From contig CAJQHM010000078.1 of assembly GCA_905478195.1 (NCBI GenBank), forward strand, positions 1 through 33,263: a stretch of DNA of 33,263 nucleotides, given 5' to 3'. Shown here piece by piece: positions 1 through 7,383 of this stretch. The translations under genes were made by a program, and so were the position numbers. The stretch comes from an uncultured Pseudomonadales bacterium (GTDB taxonomy: Bacteria > Pseudomonadota > Gammaproteobacteria > Pseudomonadales > Pseudohongiellaceae). The stretch's first letter is position 1, and each line of letters starts with the position of its first letter. A model generated the notes under the pieces. That model was not told the DNA's origin. It did not search any database and saw only the letters and a list, made by a program, of their open reading frames with translations.

Positions 1-102
1 GGCGAATTGATAAAAGGCCGTAAGCCGCGCAGAGACAGCAATTGCAGGATCAAGCGCAATTGGTATAATGCCCGGCTTGTTTGGACTAGGGCAGTTTTTC
101 AT
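1..102 (-). CDS. Possible 5' end of a minus-strand gene running off the window
   Basis: An ATG at 102-100 on the minus strand opens 34 codons without a stop to the window edge. The peptide begins MKNCPSPNKPGIIPIALD, and I do not recognise it. There is no clear Shine-Dalgarno sequence. A good plus-strand promoter match lies inside it (42-69), which argues against coding. Thirty-four open codons are not rare by chance, so this is weak. It is listed because the window cuts it off. Confidence 0.22.
   Translation of the reverse strand, partial: MKNCPSPNKPGIIPIALDPAIAVSARLTAFYQFA
42..69 (+). promoter_or_regulatory. Candidate upstream promoter for tRNA-Leu (P1)
   Basis: A perfect -10 TATAAT at 64-69 is preceded by TGG (61-63), which makes an extended -10. 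A partial -35 TTGCAG lies at 42-47 with a 16-base spacer. The bases after the -10 are GC-rich (GCCCGG), as in stable-RNA promoters under stringent control. The distance to the tRNA is about 140 bases, so it could instead serve an unrecognised short transcript. Confidence 0.5.
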
Positions 103-111
103 CTATTTGCG

Positions 112-138
112 GTATACCTAAAATTTTAGGGATATACT
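112..138 (+). promoter_or_regulatory. Palindrome and -10 element in front of tRNA-Leu (candidate P2 and operator)
   Basis: CCTAAAATTTTAGG at 117-130 is a perfect 14-base palindrome. Its flanks GTATA and GATATAC continue the symmetry imperfectly. The right flank contains a -10-like TATACT at 133-138, followed by GCGAACG, a stringent-type discriminator. TTGCGG at 107-112 is a possible -35, but its spacing of 20 is long. The palindrome fills the -35/-10 spacer, where a bound regulator would block polymerase. Which protein binds, if any, cannot be told. Confidence 0.4.
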
Positions 139-213
139 GCGAACGGGGAAGAATGAAAGAGGCGCCGCGGCTGACGCCTTATTCGCTCATCAACCAAGCA
201 CAGCTCGATAAAT

Positions 214-300
214 GCCAGTGTGGTGAAATTGGTAGACACGCCGGATTCAAAATCCGGTTCCTTCACGGGAGTGGCGGTTCAAGTCCGCCCACTGGTACCA
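214..300 (+). tRNA. tRNA-Leu (anticodon CAA)
   Basis: An 87-base class II tRNA. The acceptor arm GCCAGTG (214-220) pairs with CACTGGT (290-296), with a G-T wobble at the first pair. A discriminator A and an encoded CCA (298-300) follow. The anticodon stem CCGGA/TCCGG encloses the loop TTCAAAA, which places anticodon CAA at 248-250 and reads UUG. The long variable arm (TTCCTTCACGGGAGTG region) is typical of leucine tRNAs. The T-arm GGCGGTTCAAGTCCGCC is intact. The D-loop carries the usual GG. Confidence 0.97.
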
Positions 301-313
301 ATCGGCTAAGTGC

Positions 314-360
314 GGCTATAACGGCGGCCTGAAATACAGGCAGAAGTTGCCGATATAGCC
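314..360 (+). other. Nested stem-loop just downstream of tRNA-Leu
   Basis: Outer arms GGCTATA (314-320) and TATAGCC (354-360), middle arms CGGC (322-325) and GCCG (349-352), and inner hairpin GCCTG-AAATA-CAGGC (327-341) form one nested structure. No T-run follows directly. It starts 13 bases after the tRNA, so it would be in the primary tRNA transcript and could guide 3' processing or stabilise the leader of the small ORF downstream. Confidence 0.45.
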
Positions 361-372
361 CTTAGAAGTGCT

Positions 373-398
373 TAGGCCCAAGAATTCAGGCCTATTTT
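373..398 (+). terminator. Weak candidate terminator after tRNA-Leu
   Basis: TAGGCC (373-378) pairs with GGCCTA (389-394) across a ten-base loop and is followed by TTTT (395-398). The stem is short and the U-tract is only four bases, so it may not stop transcription fully. Read-through would reach the small ORF at 486. Confidence 0.35.
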
Positions 399-485
399 GT
401 CGAAAATATCAGCAACAATACTCGGCTAGCCACGAGTAAATTTGCGAAAAGGCCAATATTGGCACTTTTCATCAAGGGGAAGATA

Positions 486-644
486 ATGAGTTTCGATGAA
501 GAAAATAATGGGACTAATGAGGACGAAAAGCCCAAAACGTTTATCGGCTTGGAATTGGGTGACGGCCTGGTATATGGCGTTGTTATCATTCTCACTCTGA
601 TTTTTATTCGCCAGGTTTCTGTCGTAGTCGCTGCGCTAAACTAG
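486..644 (+). CDS. Small single-pass membrane protein, unknown function
   Basis: A 52-residue protein. The start ATG at 486 is chosen because AAGGGGAAG lies just upstream, a good Shine-Dalgarno sequence; an earlier ATG at 459 has none. The N-terminal half (residues 1-22) is acidic and hydrophilic. Residues about 31-48 (LVYGVVIILTLIFIRQV and on) form one hydrophobic helix interrupted near its end by Arg-Gln. No family is recognised. It stands alone between the tRNA and the leuB-type gene. Overlapping its stop codon is an inverted repeat, AGAGGCGA (643-650) with TCGCCTCT (685-692). Whether it is translated is not proven, but the ribosome site and membrane helix support it. Confidence 0.6.
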   Translation: MSFDEENNGTNEDEKPKTFIGLELGDGLVYGVVIILTLIFIRQVSVVVAALN

Positions 645-692
645 AGGCGACTCCAAGCCTCGCTGGCATATGATTGCAGCGATTTCGCCTCT
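643..692. repeat. Eight-base inverted repeat at the end of the small ORF; otherwise empty 645-894
   Basis: AGAGGCGA (643-650) and TCGCCTCT (685-692) are perfect reverse complements 34 bases apart, and the first arm overlaps the stop codon of the small membrane-protein gene. No T-run follows. In the rest of 645-894 I see no gene and no convincing promoter. It must hold the control region of the leuB-type gene. Confidence 0.35.
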
Positions 693-894
693 GCAAGCCC
701 TCCAAGCTAGATTCCACCTCTACCTAGTGCGCCGCACCTTGTCCGACAAAAGGGCCGCATGGTAAATTACGCGCCTCTTAGAGTTAGAGCCATCAGTCAG
801 TCTTGGAAAAATTCTGTCTGTTGCCTTCTATCAAAATAAACTAAATCGATATTCACTGGGTGCTGACCCCGTGACTATCTGGCAAGGAATAAAC

Positions 895-2004
895 ATGACC
901 GCATACAAGATTGCACTATTGGACGGAGATGGAATCGGCCCAGAGATAATGGCCGAAGCTGTTAAAATTCTCGATCTGGTCGGTAAGCGCAATAATATCG
1001 AATTCGATTTGCAGCATGGTGCGTTTGGCGCCCATGCCTACTTCGACCACGGCCATTCATTTCCCGAAGCAACCAAAGCACTCTGCGATTCTGCAGACGC
1101 CATCTTGAAGGGACCCATAGGACTCAGCCACGAAGAATCAAAAAAGATTCCAGTGGATATGCAGCCGGAACGCGGCGCATTGCTACCTCTGCGGCGCCGC
1201 TATAATACCTTCGCGAACATCAGACCTGTCTTTCTACCAAAGAGTCTCGCTCACTTCTCTCCACTGAAGCCAGAAATCATTGGCGAGGGAATTGACTTCA
1301 TTATCATACGAGAGCTCGTTGGCGGCTTGTACTTTGGCAAGAAAGAGGCTGGCATCAACGCCCAGGGAAAGCGCTATGTCAACGAGTCCTTAGAGTATGA
1401 CGAAGACCAGATTGCGCATATTGCCAAGGTAGCCTTCGAAACCTCGATGAAGCGCAAGAAGGTATTGCATAACATCCACAAATCGAACGTACTGAAATCC
1501 AGTGTCCTGTGGAACGAAGTCCTCGAAGAAGTCGGCGCGGACTACCCCGAAGTTGAAATAAAGAATATTTTGGTTGACGCTGCAGCCACCTACCTCTGCC
1601 TGAACCCCGGACAATTCGACGTTATGGTGATGGAAAATATGTTCGGCGATATATTGAGTGATCAGGGCGGCGGCATTCTTGGCTCGCTAGGCCTAATGCC
1701 CTCAGCCTGCCTCGGACCTGAGAAAGCCTATTATGAACCGTCTCATGGTTCTGCCCCCGATATCGCGGGCCAAAACATAGCAAACCCCTATTCGATGATT
1801 GGCTCTGTAGCTATGATGCTAGAAATGAGCTTTGACCTCGAGGCGGAAGCACGTAACGTGTGGCACGCCATGCAAAGTGTTTTTGCTCAAGGAAACTCAA
1901 CACCCGATCTTTCCAAGCCGGGTAAAGGAGTCAAGATGATAAGCACTCAGGCTTTTGGAGACTTGGTCGTAGAAGAGTTAGATAAGACCCCTATTCCTGC
2001 CTAA
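895..2004 (+). CDS. leuB: 3-isopropylmalate dehydrogenase family (LeuB-type)
   Basis: A cytoplasmic NAD-dependent oxidative decarboxylase of beta-isopropylmalate in leucine synthesis. In citramalate-using organisms the same enzyme also oxidises 3-methylmalate on the way to isoleucine. The form has 369 residues, close to the roughly 360 typical of LeuB. The start is ATG 895, with AAGGAA five bases upstream; a GTG at 871 lacks a ribosome site. Substrate residues are present: R93 and L96-L97 in ERGALLPLR, R110, R139 and Y146 (RELVGGLYFG), catalytic K196 (HKSNV, usually DKANV), and metal-binding D228, D252 and D256 (NMFGDILSD). The NAD motif HGSAPDIAGQNIANP is at 284-298. The conserved Leu-Leu pair favours isopropylmalate-like substrates over isocitrate. 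It converges with the synthase gene at 2032-3570. No leuC or leuD is nearby. Confidence 0.88.
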   Translation: MTAYKIALLDGDGIGPEIMAEAVKILDLVGKRNNIEFDLQHGAFGAHAYFDHGHSFPEATKALCDSADAILKGPIGLSHEESKKIPVDMQPERGALLPLRRRYNTFANIRPVFLPKSLAHFSPLKPEIIGEGIDFIIIRELVGGLYFGKKEAGINAQGKRYVNESLEYDEDQIAHIAKVAFETSMKRKKVLHNIHKSNVLKSSVLWNEVLEEVGADYPEVEIKNILVDAAATYLCLNPGQFDVMVMENMFGDILSDQGGGILGSLGLMPSACLGPEKAYYEPSHGSAPDIAGQNIANPYSMIGSVAMMLEMSFDLEAEARNVWHAMQSVFAQGNSTPDLSKPGKGVKMISTQAFGDLVVEELDKTPIPA

Positions 2005-2036
2005 GCGAGAATAGGGACAGCGAATAGCCGGCTATT
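1989..2036. terminator. Two hairpins between convergent leuB and synthase genes
   Basis: CCCTATTC (1989-1996) pairs with GAATAGGG (2009-2016) across the leuB stop codon. AATAGCCGGCTATT (2023-2036) is a perfect 14-base palindrome at the stop of the minus-strand gene. Neither is followed by a long T-run, so this is a structural barrier between convergent genes and not a textbook terminator. Confidence 0.35.
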
Positions 2037-3570
2037 TATCCGCCTGCATGCGTAGATTGATCATGCGCATCGCAGCCTTAACACCTGCGAGCACCTGGTT
2101 CGAGTCGACACCACGGGTCTTGAATTCCTGCTCCTGCCATTCCCATGTGATGATACATTCCGTCAATGCGTCGATGTTTCCACCGCGGGGAATGTGCACC
2201 TCATAATCCAATAGTGCCGGCATCTCGAAACCGCCTTCCTTCAGCAGCTTCTCGATAGCATCGAAGAAGGCAGCGAAGCCACCGTTGCCCGATCCGGAAC
2301 CCTGCAACTCTTTGCCTTCCAACTCGACACGAATACTCGCGGTACTCTCAACGTTTAAGCCGCTGTTGATGTAGCAGTTAAGAAGCGTGATGTTATGAAA
2401 GTCTCGGCTCTGCATTACATCGGCGATGATGAAAGGCAGATCTTCGGAGGTGATGATATGTTTGGAATCACCTAGCTTGACGATTCTTTCCAGGACCTTG
2501 GCCTGATCGTCTTTTGATAAGCTTATGCCCAGCTCATCCAAATTATTAATCAACGATGCTTTGCCGCTCATCTTCCCCAGGGCATAGACTCGCTTACGCG
2601 CAAAACGCTCGGGGCTTAGCTCGGTTACATACAGATCCCCTTTTAAGTCTCCATCTGCATGTATTCCCGCCGTCTGCGTAAACACATCGGCTCCGACCAC
2701 AGGCGTGTTTGCCGCAATCCATTTGCCGGAAAAATTTTCAACCATACGGCTGAGCAAACCGATGCGAGTCTCATCGATAGACAGCTGCATACCCATCTTG
2801 TCTTTCAGCGCGACGGCAACTTCGGCAAGCGATGCGTTTCCTGCGCGCTCACCCAAGCAGTTAATGGTGCAGTGAATCGTATTGATGCCAGCATTCACTG
2901 CCGCCATTACGTTCGCCGTCGCCAGGCCGTAGTCATTGTGTGGGTGAAAATCGAACTCCAATTCCGGAAAGCTTTTCATCATGTCACTTAAAGAGGCAGC
3001 AACCTCATCTGGCGACATTAGTCCGAGTGTGTCTGGCAAGAGATAATGACCTATGCCAAAATTTTTCGTGCCTTCCACCAGACCCATTACATAGTGTCTG
3101 CTGTTCGCATAACCATTGGACCAGTCTTCCAGATACATGTTTACACAGAGGCCCTGCTCCTTCGCGTAGATAACTGTTTTTTCAATATCGTCAACGTGCG
3201 CCTCTAGTGTCTTGCCCAACTGTTCGCGACAATGCTTCTCGCTGCCCTTGGCCAGCAGGTTAATAACCTTGCCACCAGCACTGACGATCCAATCGACGCT
3301 ACGCTTGTGATCCACAAAACCGAGCACCTCAACTCGATCTACCAGCCCTACGGTATCTGCCCACTCGGTAATCTGAGACACGGCGAGCTTTTCGCCGTCA
3401 GATACGCAGGCAGACGCGACTTCTATGCGATCCACCTTGAGGGACTGCAGAAGTGCGCGGGCTATGTTCACCTTCTCATTGACCGAAAAGGAAACTCCCT
3501 GGGTTTGTTCGCCGTCTCGCAGAGTTGTATCTAGCAAACTGATATGACGGGTTTGCTGCTGGGCAGTCAT
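2032..3570 (-). CDS. cimA: (R)-citramalate / 2-isopropylmalate synthase, Leptospira CimA type
   Basis: A DRE-TIM metallolyase that condenses acetyl-CoA with pyruvate (citramalate, for isoleucine) or with 2-ketoisovalerate (isopropylmalate, for leucine). It has 512 residues: a TIM barrel and a C-terminal regulatory domain ending near AMRMINLRMQ. Visible motifs are R18-D19 in TTLRDGEQT, metal ligands H209 and H211 (FHPHND), and TAGIHADGDLKGDLY. Recalled Leptospira interrogans CimA (about 516 residues) aligns with an offset of two. Its pyruvate-pocket residues Leu81, Leu104 and Tyr144 match L83, L106 and Y146 here, which favours citramalate synthase. Related Bacteroidetes proteins are often labelled LeuA, so specificity is inferred. 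The ATG at 3570 is preferred because AGGA precedes it; the ATG at 3630 has no ribosome site. Confidence 0.82.
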   Translation of the reverse strand: MTAQQQTRHISLLDTTLRDGEQTQGVSFSVNEKVNIARALLQSLKVDRIEVASACVSDGEKLAVSQITEWADTVGLVDRVEVLGFVDHKRSVDWIVSAGGKVINLLAKGSEKHCREQLGKTLEAHVDDIEKTVIYAKEQGLCVNMYLEDWSNGYANSRHYVMGLVEGTKNFGIGHYLLPDTLGLMSPDEVAASLSDMMKSFPELEFDFHPHNDYGLATANVMAAVNAGINTIHCTINCLGERAGNASLAEVAVALKDKMGMQLSIDETRIGLLSRMVENFSGKWIAANTPVVGADVFTQTAGIHADGDLKGDLYVTELSPERFARKRVYALGKMSGKASLINNLDELGISLSKDDQAKVLERIVKLGDSKHIITSEDLPFIIADVMQSRDFHNITLLNCYINSGLNVESTASIRVELEGKELQGSGSGNGGFAAFFDAIEKLLKEGGFEMPALLDYEVHIPRGGNIDALTECIITWEWQEQEFKTRGVDSNQVLAGVKAAMRMINLRMQADK

Positions 3571-3704
3571 GCTGAAATCCTGATGAAAATTAAAAACGAA
3601 ACGTCCGCAGACATTCTGAATATGGGCCATAGATTCTGGCGGGGCTGGGATTCTAGCAAAATCTACGGGTATAGATAAGCCGAAAACTCATTAAATACGC
3701 TAAC

Positions 3705-3732
3705 TTGCACTTGATGAGGATCGTTATATACT
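3705..3732 (+). promoter_or_regulatory. Candidate promoter of the pnt operon
   Basis: -35 TTGCAC (3705-3710) and -10 TATACT (3727-3732) are separated by 16 bases, about 38 bases before pntAA. The whole space between the divergent synthase gene and pntAA (3571-3769) has no other strong signal. Confidence 0.5.
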
Positions 3733-3769
3733 GCGGCATTCATGGGAAATTGAACATCTGAGGTTCCGT

Positions 3770-4903
3770 ATGACGATCAAAATCTGTGTGCCCAAAGAGG
3801 TTCGCGAAGGCGAGCAGCGGGTCGCGCTAGTGCCTGATATCGCAAAGCGACTGGCGCAGCAGGATATACAAATATCTCTGGAATCCGGCTCAGGGGAACT
3901 TGCCGGCTATACCGACAGCTATTACGAGAATGTGGAGATTACCTCCTCTTCCGCGGAATTGCTCGCTATGGCGGATATCTGCCTAATGGTGAACCCTCCC
4001 ACGGATGAACAAATTGACCAGCTAAGGGTAGGATCGGTCTTAATCGGCTACCTCAATCCCCATTCCGATCTTGAGCGCTTCAACAAACTCAAAGCAAAGA
4101 ACATCAGCGCATTCTCGGTAGAGCTCATTCCCAGGATATCCAGAGCTCAGGCCATGGACGCACTCTCCTCACAGGCTTCGATCGCAGGCTACAAGGCAGT
4201 TCTGCTGGCAAGCAACCTGCTGGGCAAATTCTTCCCCATGCTAACCACCGCTGCCGGCACGATTCGACCATCGAAGGTCCTGATCATCGGTGCCGGCGTA
4301 GCAGGTCTGCAGGCGATTGCCACGGCCAGACGCCTGGGCGCTATTGTAGAAGGCTACGATGTGCGAGCAGCAGCGAAGGAGCAGGTTGAGTCCCTGGGTG
4401 CGAAATTCGTCGATATCGAGATCAAAGCCGAAGGAAGTGGCGGCTATGCACGGGAGCTCACCGATGAAGAGCGCCAGCAACAGCAGGCAATACTCGCCAA
4501 ACACGTTGCTGATGCTGACGTAGTAGTGAGCACCGCCGCAATACCAGGTCGCCCCTCTCCAAGAATCATCAGTACCGAAATGGTCGAGGGCATGCGCGGC
4601 GGCTCTGTTATTGTGGATCTCGCCGCCGAGGGCGGAGGCAACTGCGAACTCACCCAGGCCGATGAGACTATTCTGCACAAGGGTGTAAAAATCTACGGTC
4701 CGCTCAATGTGCCGAGCATGGTCAGCATTCATGCCAGCGAATTGTATGCGAAGAACCTGTATAACTTTTTGGAACTATTAATACAGGACGGTGCTATCAA
4801 TATAGATCTCGAAGACGAGATTCTACAGGGAAGCCTGATCACCCATGGCGGCGAGATTCTCCATGCCGGCATTAAAGAACAGCTAGAAGGAGTATCCTCA
4901 TGA
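3770..4903 (+). CDS. pntAA: NAD(P) transhydrogenase subunit alpha part 1 (PntAA, NAD-binding domain I)
   Basis: The soluble NAD(H)-binding component of the proton-translocating transhydrogenase, which makes NADPH from NADH using the proton gradient. Its 377 residues match the separate domain-I subunit of the Rhodospirillum rubrum type; in E. coli it is fused to the membrane part. The alanine dehydrogenase/PntA N-domain fills residues 1-135, starting ICVPKEVREGEQRVALVP. The loop RISRAQAMDALS (122-133) keeps the R, Q, D and S that contact NAD and the partner subunit. The Rossmann motif GAGVAGL is at 174-180. The ATG at 3770 follows TGAGGT. The stop overlaps the start of pntAB by four bases (ATGA), which suggests coupled translation. 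Confidence 0.95.
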   Translation: MTIKICVPKEVREGEQRVALVPDIAKRLAQQDIQISLESGSGELAGYTDSYYENVEITSSSAELLAMADICLMVNPPTDEQIDQLRVGSVLIGYLNPHSDLERFNKLKAKNISAFSVELIPRISRAQAMDALSSQASIAGYKAVLLASNLLGKFFPMLTTAAGTIRPSKVLIIGAGVAGLQAIATARRLGAIVEGYDVRAAAKEQVESLGAKFVDIEIKAEGSGGYARELTDEERQQQQAILAKHVADADVVVSTAAIPGRPSPRIISTEMVEGMRGGSVIVDLAAEGGGNCELTQADETILHKGVKIYGPLNVPSMVSIHASELYAKNLYNFLELLIQDGAINIDLEDEILQGSLITHGGEILHAGIKEQLEGVSS

Positions 4904-5205
4904 TCGAAGGTCTCGCCGCTATCTACATCTTCATGCTTGCCGGTTTCACTGGCTATGAAATCATTAGCAAGGTGCCTGTAATTCTGCACACGCCTCTCAT
5001 GTCTGGCTCCAATTTTGTTCACGGCATCGTCCTGGTTGGCGCGATGGTCGCACTGGGCATAGCAGAGACTCCTACAGAGCAAGTAATTGGCTTTATCGCC
5101 GTCTTACTGGGGGCTGGTAACGCGGTGGGTGGCTATGTGGTCACCGAACGCATGCTGGAGATGTTTAAACCCAGCGAAAACAAAAACAATGGCGAGGGCT
5201 CTTAG
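4900..5205 (+). CDS. pntAB: NAD(P) transhydrogenase subunit alpha part 2 (PntAB)
   Basis: A 101-residue membrane subunit contributing the first helices of domain II, the proton channel. Three hydrophobic stretches are visible (about 3-22, 36-53 and 62-81), with the family signature SGSNFVHGIVLVG and a GAGNAVGGYVVTERML motif leading to a charged tail. It overlaps pntAA by ATGA. Its stop codon TAG is directly followed by the ATG of pntB with no gap, so all three subunits are probably made from one coupled message. Confidence 0.94.
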   Translation: MIEGLAAIYIFMLAGFTGYEIISKVPVILHTPLMSGSNFVHGIVLVGAMVALGIAETPTEQVIGFIAVLLGAGNAVGGYVVTERMLEMFKPSENKNNGEGS

Positions 5206-6636
5206 ATGGAAACTCTAATCCAGGCAGCCTATCTAATAGCGGCTGCCCTATTCATTCTAGGCCTAAAGCAAATGAGTTCTCCGGTTACCGCCAGGCGCGG
5301 CATACTCTGGGCCGGTGCCGGCATGGTACTGGCGACACTGGCCACTTTCATGGCTCCGCAGATACTCGACAGCGATCAGGTCAGCACCAATATTATCCTC
5401 ATTCTTATCGCAATTGCCCTCGGTGGTGGCTACGCCTGGTATAGCGGCAAGAAAGTCGCGATGACCGACATGCCACAGATGATCGCCATGTATAACGGCA
5501 TGGGTGGTGGCGCAGCTGCTGCAATTGCCGCCGTGGAACTATTGAAGGCCAGTAACGAAGCGGCTCACGATGTCACTGGCACAGCGACCGTTGCCGATAT
5601 GCTTGGCGCCGACGTGGCCATCCTCGGTATTCTGGGGGCAATTATTGGCACTATCTCGTTTAGCGGAAGCATCATCGCCTGGGCCAAACTCGATGGCCGC
5701 CTGAACCGCAGCAAGCTGCTACCGATGCAGCATATGATCAACGCCCTACTCGCCGTGGTGACCGTAGGCTTTGCTGCTGCAATTTACTTCACCAATAGCA
5801 TCGACACGATCATCGTGTTCTATGTTCTCGCTCTGGTGTTAGGTGTTTTTATCACAGTGCCAGTCGGCGGCGCAGATATGCCCGTCATCATCTCACTTTT
5901 TAATGCCCTAACCGGACTCGCTGTGGGTTTTGAAGGCTACGTGCTGGGCAATGCGGCAATGATTATCGCCGGTATCGTAGTTGGCTCGGCCGGCTCCTTG
6001 CTCACACAGCTGATGGCGAAGGCGATGAACCGTTCGGTTGCGAATGTATTCTTCGCCGGCGTCGGAACAGACGCAGCTGCAGCTAGCGGCGACGGTACCG
6101 AAGGCGTCATGAAAGAGATTCAGGCGCAGGACGCAGGCATTCTTATGGCTTTCGCCAGCCAGGTTGTCATCATCCCTGGTTACGGCATGGCGGTCGCCCA
6201 GGCCCAGCATAAAATTTGGGAGCTCACACAAATCCTGACGGAAAAAGGCGTCAGCGTGAAATTCGCAATTCACCCTGTGGCCGGTCGCATGCCGGGGCAC
6301 ATGAATGTACTGCTCGCAGAGGCGGGCGTACCCTATGACATGATTTATGACATGGAAGACATAAATGCAGACTTCAAGAACACGACCGTAGCTTTGGTAA
6401 TCGGCGCGAACGATGTCGTTAACCCCTCGGCTAAAACCGATAGCAGCAGCCCCTTGTTCGGCATGCCGATTCTCGATGCTATCGATTCGGACAATGTTAT
6501 CGTTATTAAGCGCGGACGCGGCACCGGGTTCTCTGGAGTAGAAAACCCACTGTTCTTTGCCGACAATACGAAGATGTTGTTCGGAGACGGTCAGAAGGCA
6601 GCGTCAGAACTGATACAAGCCGCAAAAGAACTCTAG
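5206..6636 (+). CDS. pntB: NAD(P) transhydrogenase subunit beta (PntB)
   Basis: A 476-residue subunit with the remaining domain II helices (about residues 1-265, many hydrophobic segments) and the NADP-binding domain III. Domain III signatures are visible: GYGMAVAQAQ, HPVAGRMPGHMNVLLAEA, GANDVVNPSA, KRGRGTGFSG and FGDGQKA near the C-terminus. The complete set with PntAA and PntAB implies a working proton pump supplying NADPH for biosynthesis. It starts immediately after the pntAB stop. Twenty-two bases downstream begins the RDD gene, possibly in the same transcript. Confidence 0.96.
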   Translation: METLIQAAYLIAAALFILGLKQMSSPVTARRGILWAGAGMVLATLATFMAPQILDSDQVSTNIILILIAIALGGGYAWYSGKKVAMTDMPQMIAMYNGMGGGAAAAIAAVELLKASNEAAHDVTGTATVADMLGADVAILGILGAIIGTISFSGSIIAWAKLDGRLNRSKLLPMQHMINALLAVVTVGFAAAIYFTNSIDTIIVFYVLALVLGVFITVPVGGADMPVIISLFNALTGLAVGFEGYVLGNAAMIIAGIVVGSAGSLLTQLMAKAMNRSVANVFFAGVGTDAAAASGDGTEGVMKEIQAQDAGILMAFASQVVIIPGYGMAVAQAQHKIWELTQILTEKGVSVKFAIHPVAGRMPGHMNVLLAEAGVPYDMIYDMEDINADFKNTTVALVIGANDVVNPSAKTDSSSPLFGMPILDAIDSDNVIVIKRGRGTGFSGVENPLFFADNTKMLFGDGQKAASELIQAAKEL

Positions 6637-6658
6637 AACACTTGAGATTCTCTAGCCT

Positions 6659-7159
6659 TTGATCAAGTCAGAAAAAAAAGATCCCCAATCATCAGGCCCC
6701 TTTCCAAGAGCGGGCCTGATGCGTCGTATGGCAGCGCTGCTCTACGACGGCTTCCTGGTAGCGGCGATCTGGATGGTGCTTGGCTTCGCCCTGCAGTTAT
6801 TCGTCGGACCCGAATCCAATCAGCTAGTCGATGGCGTGGTACAAACCGACCCCGTCCTGGACGCTGTCCTGTTCGCACTGATGATACTTAGCAGCAGCAG
6901 TTTCTATATCTGGTTCTGGAGCAGAAGCGGTCAGACTCTGGGCATGATCGCCTGGCGCATAAAAGTCGAATCCCTGGACGGCGGCAGAATCAATCTCAAA
7001 CAGGGCCTGATACGCTTCTTCGCGGCCTGGCCTGCATTCTTCCTCTTTGGCCTGGGCTACCTCTCACTCTATCTGGATGCCAATGGCGATGCCATTCACG
7101 ACAAGATGTCCCAGACCAAGGTTGTTCTCCTACCCAAGTCGCACCGGCCCTTCGATTGA
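6659..7159 (+). CDS. RDD family membrane protein
   Basis: A 166-residue membrane protein with the RDD domain. Residues about 17-33 carry PRAGLMRRMAALLYDGF, which holds the family's first R and D, followed by a hydrophobic helix. A second helix lies at about 70-89, then GQTLGMIAWRIKVESLDGG, then a third at about 120-140, ending GDAIHDKMSQTKVV with the last D. The longest frame begins with TTG 6659, directly after a stop codon and with a poor ribosome site. An ATG at 6719 (inside PRAGLM) would cut the domain edge, so TTG is preferred without certainty. The role is unknown: RDD proteins are often thought to be transporters, or accessory to neighbours. It lies 22 bases after pntB. Confidence 0.8.
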   Translation: MIKSEKKDPQSSGPFPRAGLMRRMAALLYDGFLVAAIWMVLGFALQLFVGPESNQLVDGVVQTDPVLDAVLFALMILSSSSFYIWFWSRSGQTLGMIAWRIKVESLDGGRINLKQGLIRFFAAWPAFFLFGLGYLSLYLDANGDAIHDKMSQTKVVLLPKSHRPFD

Positions 7160-7383
7160 AGCCGCCTTCCAGCACGGTGGGTATTTTCCCCTGAACTGCC
7201 TATTTACTTTCATGATTCGCGATTACGGCAGGAATTTTTCCTCATAATCTGCAAAGCTTTCCATGTCGCTAACCATAGGGTCTAGAACTAAGTAAGCATT
7301 CACCAATAAATTGTTGTCCTTTTGTGTCCATTGGCCCGGGAGATTCGATGGTATTTTAGTGTGACGATTTGCTGAATTGGCGA
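7160..7383. other. Intergenic gap between convergent RDD gene and lptG
   Basis: A 224-base space between the ends of two converging genes. Only short weak inverted repeats such as GGAA-TTT-TTCC are present. I see no clear terminator, no ORF with a ribosome site and no tRNA. The stretch is AT-richer than the flanking genes. Confidence 0.5.

Noticed and set aside
4241..4732. Minus-strand ORF of 163 codons inside pntAA
   Set aside because: It lies wholly within a well-conserved gene on the other strand and has no family features.
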